A DNA stretch of 64,000 nucleotides from Tetrapisispora phaffii CBS 4417 (lineage: Eukaryota; Ascomycota; Saccharomycetes; Saccharomycetales; Saccharomycetaceae): positions 496,001-560,000 of the forward strand of contig NC_016525.1 of assembly GCF_000236905.1 (NCBI RefSeq), given 5' to 3'. Below the pieces are notes generated by a model that had not been told where the DNA came from, searched no databases, and worked only from the letters and a program-made list of their open reading frames with translations. Below, in pieces: positions 50,818 through 60,796 of this stretch (the first letter of the stretch is position 1; each line of letters starts with the position of its first letter). The position numbers and the translations under genes are program-made.

Positions 50818-52635
50818 ATGAGTTCACTTTCCGTTACAAGGAAGTATCAACTGGCGTTGATCACTTTTGTAATCTACACTTCCACTATATTTGTAACATA
50901 TTTGGCTATTCAATCATCAAGTTCATACTTGCAGGTAACCATAAAATTGACGAAAGGATTGAATGTTATCATATTGGTATTGTTTGGTTTGCTAAATGTT
51001 GCGTTTATATGGAAGGGTCTAATGTATCTATTATTTTCGTCACTGAGATTAATCGAATATGAACATATCCTCGAACGTTTACCTTTCACAATTATCAATT
51101 TCTGCCTCTTATCCTCAATGTTTAATGAAAGGGATATAATTATGTCCATTTCAAGTTATGGAATGATTTTAATTTTTATGAAAGTAGCACATTGGGTGTT
51201 AAAGGATAGATTAGAAAGTCTATTACAGTCAATGAATGATAACTCAAGCATACGGTCCTTAATATTTTCGAATAGATTTTTCTTAAACTTGGGATTATTT
51301 GCAGTTATTGACTATCAAATGATGATGCAATGTGTAACGAATTCAATTAAAAACTCTATGGGAGCATCCACATCTATCCATTTATTATTGGGTGTTGAAT
51401 TTACTATGTTATTGGTAGATTTAGTCAATTTATTCTTACATACTTGTTTGAATTTATACGAGTTTCACAAATCAATTGAGGATAGAAACCTAAATATTGT
51501 TGGTGAAGATGAGGATGGTTTGGTAGATGATGAAGAAGAATTTAATGAATTAGAAGGTAAATTTATGTACGAAAAAGCAATCGATATATTTACCAGATTT
51601 TTAAAAACTCTATTACATCTACTAATGTTTATCCCATTCAGAATGAAGATAGTTCTATTGAAAGATGTGATATGGGACGTAATAACATTATATCAGAGCA
51701 CTGTAAGTTTATGGAAAACATGGAGGAATAGTAAACAATTGGATGAAAAATTACCTACAGTCTCTTTGGAAGAATTGAAATCTAGTGATAACGATATGTG
51801 TATTGTTTGTATGGATAGTTTAATCAACATTGACTTTAACTCCACAGAAGAAACAGAAAATAAAGAGAAAGAAGAGCAAATTTACAATGCTGCAATTCAT
51901 TCGAAACAAAAACCAAAGAAGCTACCTTGCTGTCATATTTTACATTTAGGTTGTTTGAAAAATTGGATGGAAAGATCACAGACTTGTCCAATTTGCAGGT
52001 TGTCAGTTTTTGATAGCAATGGAAATATACTACCTTTTAATAATACTAGATCCGATACTATGAGAAATACAGAACTTACTGCTACAAATTCTAACGATGC
52101 TGCCGATGAGAGTACAGAAAATGACACAGAGATGGATGCATTGCTAAGTTCTCAAGTTCAAGAAAGTGTCGGTGATACTTTGGCAAGAGATATAAACTTC
52201 CGTAGCTCAATTGGCGATGCAGACGTGGAGGGTGAAAATAACGACAACTATGATTTAGATAATGAATTGGAAATACCCAATAGTGATAACCCTTCTCAGC
52301 TTTTGAATTCAGAGTCACAAAATGCTGAATGTGAATTCAATAATGTCAAATGGAAATCATTCTTAATCAAATCTGTAAATAAAGAATCCATATCTTTTGA
52401 GTTAACTGATCTAAAAAATCCAGACCAGACCATTTTAACAAAGTTGATAATAAAGGAAAAGCCAATCTTGAAAGATTCAAAAAACATAAAACAGGTTGTG
52501 ATAAAGGATGAAGACATATGGATGGCTACCGAACCCAAGACTATCAAATCATTAAATGACAAGATTAATGAACTGGAGAGGAAATTAAAGGATATATCTT
52601 CAAAAATAGACGAAAAAGAGACGGTTGAACAATAG
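50818..52635 (+). CDS. HRD1: ERAD ubiquitin ligase Hrd1
   Basis: 605 residues against about 551 in S. cerevisiae. The N-terminal half has multiple membrane spans (LALITFVIYTSTIFVTYLAI, NVIILVLFGLLNVAFIW, FTIINFCLLSSMF and others) forming the retrotranslocation channel. A RING-H2 domain follows at 328-393 (CIVCMDSLIN, then LPCCHILHLGCLKNWM and CPICRLSVFD). The linker between the second and third metal ligands is longer than usual, with an acidic stretch EETENKEKEEQ. The C-terminal tail is acidic and ends in a coiled coil (KINELERKLKDISSKIDEKE). It ubiquitinates misfolded ER proteins with Hrd3 and Ubc7. It is the last gene of block B. Confidence 0.96.
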   Translation: MSSLSVTRKYQLALITFVIYTSTIFVTYLAIQSSSSYLQVTIKLTKGLNVIILVLFGLLNVAFIWKGLMYLLFSSLRLIEYEHILERLPFTIINFCLLSSMFNERDIIMSISSYGMILIFMKVAHWVLKDRLESLLQSMNDNSSIRSLIFSNRFFLNLGLFAVIDYQMMMQCVTNSIKNSMGASTSIHLLLGVEFTMLLVDLVNLFLHTCLNLYEFHKSIEDRNLNIVGEDEDGLVDDEEEFNELEGKFMYEKAIDIFTRFLKTLLHLLMFIPFRMKIVLLKDVIWDVITLYQSTVSLWKTWRNSKQLDEKLPTVSLEELKSSDNDMCIVCMDSLINIDFNSTEETENKEKEEQIYNAAIHSKQKPKKLPCCHILHLGCLKNWMERSQTCPICRLSVFDSNGNILPFNNTRSDTMRNTELTATNSNDAADESTENDTEMDALLSSQVQESVGDTLARDINFRSSIGDADVEGENNDNYDLDNELEIPNSDNPSQLLNSESQNAECEFNNVKWKSFLIKSVNKESISFELTDLKNPDQTILTKLIIKEKPILKDSKNIKQVVIKDEDIWMATEPKTIKSLNDKINELERKLKDISSKIDEKETVEQ

Positions 52636-53494
52636 GATAATGCATCTATATATACTTGGAAAATATATAATCATAAAGTTAAATAAAGATACCCTCTTCA
52701 CTACTGCATTATCGTTTAAAATCTTAATTAAACTACATGGATTACATTCCTCCACTGCTAAATAATATTATTAGATTTATTTTTTTGAGAAGAGAAAAAG
52801 AGTACGAGGAGGATCCCAATTTAATTATTGTAACAATTTATTTATATATGTCTTTAATTGAATGCTCACATTACATTTCAGGTATATTATTCTTATAATA
52901 CTTACTGATTATATTATATGTTCCCATACCCAAATATTTGATCATTTAAAATTACCCGGAACAATATATATAATTGCTCCTAAGGCTCGTCTAGTATTCC
53001 CACATTCTTAATAAGCGATTAGTTATTGCTTAATTATCCTTGGAATAATGGATCAATTGCTTCTATTTAGAAAAGATTAGCCAAATTTACTTAAGTAATT
53101 TGAGTATATGTGTTGATCTACTTTATTTAATGTTATATTTACATAATTTAACTAAGAAAGAACAAAGGTAAATTTCAACTGCATTTCTAGCTCAAAAATT
53201 AAAGCTGGAAGTTCAAGATTCACTATCATGATCATTATAATAAATTGCAATTGGATATAGATTTATACATATCACCATTTTCTTTAATTTTTTAATTTGT
53301 TAACATTTACTAGCATATTAGGTCATATTCAATTTATCTGTAATTGCAAACATTTGATGGTAAACCATAAAGCACAGATATAATTTAATCAATATATTAT
53401 CACAATACTGCATACGAAATTATATCGTCACGTATTCTACGTGAAACAAATTCTATTTTAATTTTTAAAGTAACTAATTCTTATCAAATATAGC
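52636..53494. other. Intergenic between HRD1 and LCB4/5; synteny junction of blocks B and C
   Basis: 859 bp, AT-rich, with no RNA or protein gene recognised. A TCACGTA-TTC-TACGTGA palindrome lies at 53428-53444, about 50 bp before the LCB gene. Confidence 0.55.
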
Positions 53495-55528
53495 ATGGTA
53501 AAGTTAAACTCAAATAAGCACAGAAGCAAAAAACAGCATTGGCCTAAGGAAAGGACTTATAACAGAGCTCTTCTAACTGAAGAAGGCATTGTCATAAAGT
53601 CTAATAATATCAATGAGGCTTATAGTAATTTAAAGAGGAATAGTGTATCGAGTCTAGGTCCTGCTCAAGATAGTATCCTACGACGTTCTTTTTCAAATAG
53701 CACAAGTGCATTTCACAATAGTGGTGAATTCTCTCGATTCAATGATCTAGAGAGCACACATACGACTGATGAAACCCCTGAAAAAATATTAAGCAATGCT
53801 GACTTAGATACCTTAGAAACCGCGTCTGTGGTAAGTTGCATTACATGTCTAAGTGACACTCACTCTATAACATCTCCAAGAACATCCGGCGATTTACCTT
53901 ATTCGTTTTTAAATGGCAAATTTCCAATTAACACCGTGATACCATTCGGAAGAATTTTGCATGCAAAGTACATTGATAGATCCCTTTCTAGAAGGGGAAG
54001 TGATATAAAACGTAAATCTCCTAGATCATCGCTTTCCAAGACTACTACGGGCAATTCCATCCAGTCTGTAGATTCAGGACGTAGTACAATCAATGAAAGT
54101 TTCAAGGATGCATATGAATTTCCGACTTCTCCTGATTTAAAGACGTTTCATTCAAACACTTCTTTTAATTCCGAATTAAAGGATGTCAATTTTAACAGAA
54201 AGTATGCAAAAAAACTTATAGAAATAACGTTTGCTAAACCTCGTCGTCATGATATTATACCGAAAAGACTTATTTTAGATATAGAATCCATTTTACCTTT
54301 GGAGCATGATCTTGTAACGGAAATTTTGAATAGAAGCTATCAAGGCACACGTAGAAATAGAAAGATTTTAGCCATTATAAACGAATTTGGTGGGAAAGGG
54401 AATGCCAAGAAATTATATTTTTCGAAAGCAAAACCAATATTAGCAGCAAGTAGATGTAAGGTTGATATAGTATTTACTGAATATACTGGTCATGCTATTA
54501 ACGTTGCAAAAGAAATGGATATAAATAAATATGACACTATAGTATGTGCGTCAGGAGATGGTATTCCTTATGAAATTATTAATGGGTTATATCAAAGAAA
54601 GGACAGAGCTGCTGCATTTAGTAAACTTGCCATTACTCAACTTCCCTGTGGTTCTGCCAATGCTATGAGCGTATCTTGTCATTGGACTGATAATGTCTCA
54701 TATGCTGCATTGTCAATTGTCAAATCAAAAGAAGTACAAATTGATGTAGTATGTTGTTCTCAACCATCCTATTTTTCCACATCCCCTCGTCTATCATTTC
54801 TAAGCCAAACGTATGGATTAATTGCAGAATCAGATATCAATACTGAATTTTTTAGATGGATAGGGGCTGCGAGGTTTGAGATCGGTGTCGCATTCAATAT
54901 TTTACAGAAGAAGAAGTATCCCTGTGAATTATATGTCAAATACCAAGCCAGAAATAAAAATGATTTAAAAGAATTTTATTTGAAAAAACACAAATCCCAT
55001 CAAGCATGGCCTAATTTCAATTCATATGATATAGATCCGGAAAATGAATTTACCGAAGGATCAAGTGATGATTTCCAAGAAATAACAGAAGAAAACTTCA
55101 AACTAAAGTATCCATACCAGGAGGGAATTCCTAGTGATTGGGAAAGGGTTAGTCCAGAGTTAACAAAAAACTTAGGTATATTTTACACTGGGAAAATGCC
55201 TTACATTGCTGCTGATATTAAGTTTTTCCCAGCAGCATTACCGACTGATGGAGCAATCGACATGGTTCTAACCGATGGTAGAACAGCAGTTACAAGAATG
55301 GTACCAATATTATTGGCATTAGACAAAGGTTCGCATGTTTTACAACCTGAGGTTATACACTCGAAAGTATTAGCATATAGAATAGTCCCCAAAGGAAATA
55401 ACACATTATTTTCGGTTGATGGTGAGAAGTTTCCTAATGAACCATTACAAGCAGAAGTCCTACCACGATTATGTAAAGTTTTGTTAAGAAACGGTTCGTT
55501 TGTAGAGACTGCTTTCAACAATATGTAA
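53495..55528 (+). CDS. Sphingoid long-chain base kinase (LCB4/LCB5 family)
   Basis: 677 residues (S. cerevisiae Lcb4 about 624, Lcb5 about 687). The first 230 residues are Ser-rich and variable. The diacylglycerol-kinase catalytic fold begins at about 288 with RKILAIINEFGGKGNAKKLY (the usual motif has INPFGGKG; here Glu replaces Pro). It continues with VCASGDGIPYEIINGLYQR (about 350), LPCGSANAMS, GAARFEIGVAFNIL and the C-terminal VDGEKFPNEPLQAEV. The enzyme phosphorylates dihydrosphingosine and phytosphingosine, acting in heat stress and sphingolipid turnover. The LCB-YPT6 neighbourhood matches S. cerevisiae LCB5, but the two paralogs cannot be told apart here. Confidence 0.95.
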   Translation: MVKLNSNKHRSKKQHWPKERTYNRALLTEEGIVIKSNNINEAYSNLKRNSVSSLGPAQDSILRRSFSNSTSAFHNSGEFSRFNDLESTHTTDETPEKILSNADLDTLETASVVSCITCLSDTHSITSPRTSGDLPYSFLNGKFPINTVIPFGRILHAKYIDRSLSRRGSDIKRKSPRSSLSKTTTGNSIQSVDSGRSTINESFKDAYEFPTSPDLKTFHSNTSFNSELKDVNFNRKYAKKLIEITFAKPRRHDIIPKRLILDIESILPLEHDLVTEILNRSYQGTRRNRKILAIINEFGGKGNAKKLYFSKAKPILAASRCKVDIVFTEYTGHAINVAKEMDINKYDTIVCASGDGIPYEIINGLYQRKDRAAAFSKLAITQLPCGSANAMSVSCHWTDNVSYAALSIVKSKEVQIDVVCCSQPSYFSTSPRLSFLSQTYGLIAESDINTEFFRWIGAARFEIGVAFNILQKKKYPCELYVKYQARNKNDLKEFYLKKHKSHQAWPNFNSYDIDPENEFTEGSSDDFQEITEENFKLKYPYQEGIPSDWERVSPELTKNLGIFYTGKMPYIAADIKFFPAALPTDGAIDMVLTDGRTAVTRMVPILLALDKGSHVLQPEVIHSKVLAYRIVPKGNNTLFSVDGEKFPNEPLQAEVLPRLCKVLLRNGSFVETAFNNM

Positions 55529-55814
55529 TCTTTTCTTTTCCTACGAACTATATATTTAAAATCGGAATTCTATTTTAACATGAATAATAGATAATAAACG
55601 AAATAACAAATTAGAATGTTTGAATAAAATATCGTCCTAATAAATTTATAAATTGTTAAATTATTTATTTTTACATATAAAATTAACCATCATCAGACAC
55701 TTAAATTAATAATTATCCAGACATGTCTTGACTAATAGTAATAGTGTACATAATTGTAATGATTGTTCTGTGGACTATATATGCCTTAAAATTTTACACT
55801 GTTTAGAAAATTTG

Positions 55815-57150
<1,336 letters not shown>

Positions 57151-57720
57151 ATGGTTGCTATTGACAGTCCAAAGGGTAATACGGAAGAGATTAAGTCCTA
57201 TTCCCTTAAACGAAAAAAAATTTTAAATGACACTCGTAACACATTCCGAATACTGGATGAGAGTTTACTCGAGAGCAATTCCCCAAATTCGAACGGCAAA
57301 GTTCACAATTTAACTACCCCTACGTCATCAAAATTAGCAAGGAACAATAATGTTAGAAAAAGACAATCCAAGAAGCAGAAAATACATCCACATGATGATA
57401 AAGTACATATGAGGACTATTTTTGGTGAAAATATTGTCAAGACACAGCCGTTAAAAAGTGTTCCAAAGACGTCAACATTGAAAGAAATAAACATCAACAG
57501 TAAACGTGGAACTTCAAAGTCTCACAACTCAGTGGTCACCAAGATTCACACAAAGGTGAATGATCATGAAACCCAACTGAAGTTAAGCAGCTATTCCAAA
57601 TCAAAAATGGAGATTGTTGACAGTGAACCAACTAAACTAAACCCAGAACAATTGGTCTTTAACGCAGTCGAACGATTCGCAAGTAAAGTATTAGAAAAAT
57701 ATAGTGATCCTAATCACTGA
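57151..57720 (+). CDS. Unrecognised basic protein at the RED1 position
   Basis: 189 residues from the ATG at 57151; the frame extends seven codons upstream only through a GTG. I do not recognise it. What can be seen: basic throughout, with a likely nuclear localisation signal VRKRQSKKQKIHP at about 70-82. It has SLKRKKILNDTRNTFRILDES near the start and MRTIFGENIV in the middle. A short conserved-looking helix ends the protein (LVFNAVERFASKVLEKY). No membrane span or signal peptide. In S. cerevisiae RED1 (827 residues, meiotic axis) lies between YPT6 and RPS28B in this orientation; this ORF is far shorter and I see no clear similarity. Possibly a fast-evolving nuclear protein. Confidence 0.6.
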   Translation: MVAIDSPKGNTEEIKSYSLKRKKILNDTRNTFRILDESLLESNSPNSNGKVHNLTTPTSSKLARNNNVRKRQSKKQKIHPHDDKVHMRTIFGENIVKTQPLKSVPKTSTLKEININSKRGTSKSHNSVVTKIHTKVNDHETQLKLSSYSKSKMEIVDSEPTKLNPEQLVFNAVERFASKVLEKYSDPNH

Positions 57721-58193
57721 CTATAAATAAGTCGAAGTCCTTATGAAATTACATGGTTGGCATTAAGAACTAATATTGGATAGCAACGCTAATAATACTT
57801 ATGCTTTCTAACTTATCGACCTTCTCTATATCACGTGTAAATATAAAGAGAAAACAAGTTCATTTTAACGAGCGGGGAATTGTCTTTGTCAGTCAAGATG
57901 AACAAAATAGTGTCTACAACATATCAGCAATTGGCAAATGTTTATGGGCGACGCTGAAAATTTTGATTGAATTTTCATAGGAGAAAATAACTTTCGACAA
58001 CAACGACATAGTCTCAATGTATACAACAACAAAGTATATAAAGCAATTAGCATTAACTAATATTTGAACTAAACAAAAATTATCTTTTAACTTATTTAAC
58101 GGATTTCCATCTTTATTGTTAAATGAACAGGATATTATTATTTTCCCGTGGATATATTAAAAAATCTCAAGGACACACTCAATTAACAACACA
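57721..58193. other. RPS28 promoter region
   Basis: 473 bp. ATCACGTG (about 57,829-57,836) is a Cbf1-type box, used at ribosomal-protein promoters in several yeasts. No Rap1 site (ACACCCATACAT type) or Tbf1 site is evident. Confidence 0.5.
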
Positions 58194-58397
58194 ATGGATT
58201 CCAAAACCCCAGTTACATTAGCTAAAGTTATTAAAGTACTAGGCCGTACTGGTTCTCGTGGTGGTGTTACTCAAGTTCGTGTTGAATTTTTAGAGGACAG
58301 TTCCAGAACTATTGTCAGAAATGTCAAAGGTCCAGTTAGAGAAAATGATATTTTGGTCTTAATGGAATCTGAACGTGAAGCTCGTCGTCTACGTTAA
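58194..58397 (+). CDS. RPS28: 40S ribosomal protein S28 (eS28)
   Basis: 67 residues, the exact family length. [20 protein letters not shown], then [20 protein letters not shown] and the invariant ending [12 protein letters not shown]. No intron, as in both S. cerevisiae copies. The neighbourhood YPT6-RPS28-NEJ1 matches RPS28B rather than RPS28A. Codon use is biased to GGT, CGT, AGA and GTC type codons, in keeping with high expression. RPS28B is known to control its own mRNA through a 3'-UTR hairpin and Edc3; see the downstream region. Confidence 0.98.
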   Translation: MDSKTPVTLAKVIKVLGRTGSRGGVTQVRVEFLEDSSRTIVRNVKGPVRENDILVLMESEREARRLR

Positions 58398-58975
58398 AAT
58401 AATATTTGATTCTCAATTTTATTTCTATATTATTTTTTAATCAATTCTATCACCAAAATAACATTTTCTTTTTTCTTCCTTTAACTTCATTTAATCGTTG
58501 GCTATCATAATCAAATTTATATATAATGAAACTAGAAATGATTATATTGAATATTTATTTTTTTATATGAACAATGTTAGTTGGGATCCAACTCTCAATG
58601 AGGTCAAAACTATCAATGTGCTATTGTGATTGTTGCTAAAATGGTGAATTAATAAACATTGTATGAGAGTAAACTTTGAATGGAAAGAAACAAGAGTATA
58701 ATACAAAGATAAGAATGCAATGAATCAAATGATCGATGTCATTAGTAGTGGTTTTGTGATTCTTATTATTATATTTCTTCCATTTATAGCAAAGTTAGTG
58801 ATCTCATAGTCAATAAAAGTATTAAGTTCATGACTTTTTATTTAAAAATCTGTCAAGATAAGATTATCTTTTACTACAAATGCCACAATTAGTTTTAACA
58901 TTCATTTTAGAAATTTAAATAGAATTTTCTGGATATATGTATTTCCTTTATATAGCTGTTTATTTAATGAATTAA
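58398..58975. other. RPS28 3' region, convergent with NEJ1
   Basis: 578 bp between two converging stops. It contains the hairpin AGTTGG-GAT-CCAACT at 58579-58593, about 180 nt after the RPS28 stop. It could hold the long regulatory 3' UTR known for RPS28B. No ORF is supported. Confidence 0.5.
58579..58593 (+). other. Small perfect hairpin in the RPS28 3' region
   Basis: A six-base stem AGTTGG / CCAACT with a GAT loop, GC-richer than its surroundings. It is a candidate for the Rps28-binding autoregulatory hairpin, but I cannot verify the loop sequence against the known one. Confidence 0.4.
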
Positions 58976-60100
58976 TCATTTTTGACTTTTGACTTTACCA
59001 AATACTCTTCTCTTTTTTGGAGAATGATAAATAGTTTCATGTTCATCAGTATTTATATCACTGTTTTCTTCTTGAGTTTCTCCAAATGTAGAATTTTGTT
59101 GCAATTCAGGTGTAACTTCAAAATGATATGAATTGGATTCAAATGCGTTACCATTCACGTTATTAAAATATGTTTCTGAAACGTCAGTATCTGATGATTG
59201 TCTGATTGAGTTTCCACTATTATTTAAAGATCCTTCCAGTGAATGTTCATCATCATCTATGTTAATCAAAGAATCAAAGTTTTCATCAAATGATGATGTA
59301 CCTACATCTATTGATTTGTTATTATTATCTGAAAAATTATCAGAGTTTTTTTTCTTATATGTTAAATATTTTGTTGTCCACATTTGAAAACGTTTAAATA
59401 TCTTCGAGATATGATTATTCTCAGCAATTGGCTTGCTATCATATGCTTGATGATAAGAATTGACTACTGTGTTATCAAGCCACGTTTCTGATAATGGCTT
59501 GAGACTGCGACTATGAATGGAACCTGGGGGTACCCATTTCTTTATAATTTCTTTATCATCCATTGTTGTACAGATTTGTTCAGAGATATATTGTATGGCC
59601 CTATATTTCGTTTGTATCGTTTGTTTCAAAATATTAGATTCTATATTTTGCATGCATATATTTCTAATCAAATATTGCATGCTGGTATTATAAATATGTG
59701 TCAGTACCTCATTCGATATTTTAATTATTGGCAGAAAAATGTTTATTGACATGCTACAATTGATTTGTAAAATGATTTGGATATTTAAAGAAACTTTACT
59801 CAATGACTGTATTGTACCTCCGTTGTATATCGAGTTAGAAAGATGTGCTTTTAATTGGTTAATACTATCTCTTTGAAACCCTTGGTCACTGCATTGTCTA
59901 ATGAAATAGTCATCATCTAATTTTGCAACAAAAATTGCATCATCTTGATTATTGTCATTCGTAAAAGCAATTGGTACAAACACTAAAATCAAACTTTTAT
60001 TAGATATTGTGACTAGATTTATAATATATTCTGTGTTGTCTAGAGAAACGTTGGTCCAGCCATTCCAAGTCCACTCGTTGGTATTTAATTCCTCTGACAT
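58976..60100 (-). CDS. NEJ1: Non-homologous end-joining factor Nej1 (XLF-like)
   Basis: 374 residues against about 342 in S. cerevisiae. The protein is weakly conserved, but the N-terminal head contains FIRQCSDQGFQRDSINQLK (yeast has QCQSQGF followed by a similar ISLNLIKLK). A later KKWVPPGS resembles the yeast SQWAPENS segment. A disordered acidic region ends in the basic cluster PKKRRVFGKVKSQK, the expected DNA- and Lif1-interacting tail. It stimulates the Dnl4-Lif1 ligase in end joining and is repressed in MATa/alpha diploids in S. cerevisiae. Synteny with RPS28 matches YLR265C. Confidence 0.85.
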   Translation of the reverse strand: MSEELNTNEWTWNGWTNVSLDNTEYIINLVTISNKSLILVFVPIAFTNDNNQDDAIFVAKLDDDYFIRQCSDQGFQRDSINQLKAHLSNSIYNGGTIQSLSKVSLNIQIILQINCSMSINIFLPIIKISNEVLTHIYNTSMQYLIRNICMQNIESNILKQTIQTKYRAIQYISEQICTTMDDKEIIKKWVPPGSIHSRSLKPLSETWLDNTVVNSYHQAYDSKPIAENNHISKIFKRFQMWTTKYLTYKKKNSDNFSDNNNKSIDVGTSSFDENFDSLINIDDDEHSLEGSLNNSGNSIRQSSDTDVSETYFNNVNGNAFESNSYHFEVTPELQQNSTFGETQEENSDINTDEHETIYHSPKKRRVFGKVKSQK

Positions 60101-60796
60101 GTTAACTAGTTTTTTTTAAATATATTACAATATTTCAATCGTTAAAATACAGTGATTTCCATCAAAACTATTAATAAAATTCAAAATTCGATTTGATTCA
60201 TGTATCAATCAGAATCACTTTTTTAATGCAGTGTCATATTACCTTATCGTAATGCGATGTCCCTAGATATCATTGACCTAATTACAAGATATGAATAGAC
60301 TAGAGCACCATATATGAAAATAAGTGGGACTATATATATTTCACACCATTTTTTATTACATTGTTTATCTTGTTTTAAATATATAAGTGATCATCAGGTT
60401 TAATGCAAAGCTTAAGAAATGTCTATGAAAATATTCGGTAACAAATTTTTAAAGCGACGATGTATAATGGATGCTCTTAGGTAGCAAAACTTGAAATTAA
60501 TAAAAACGAAATACATAAATACATAACGTTGTATAATTTATACTACAGATAGTTGATATATACTTGAGATAAGCTTGCCTTCTGATACATATCCAATAGT
60601 ATAAGTTTAATTATTGGAACAAGAGAAATAAACTATATCACACTAGACTTACTGGTAGACTATATTTCGGAAGGAGTCACACTAACCTCAATCCAGTCTT
60701 TAATAACACTGCGATTATTTTTTGTTTATTTCAAGTATTTGATAACAATATTTATTCCAAACTAATTTATTTATATTCATTTTCTTTTACATTAAG
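60101..60796. other. Divergent promoter region NEJ1 / zinc-cluster gene
   Basis: 696 bp, AT-rich. TTCCGAAA (complement of about 60,665-60,672) contains a CCG core that zinc-cluster proteins can bind. I do not see an a1-alpha2 operator by eye upstream of NEJ1. Confidence 0.5.
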
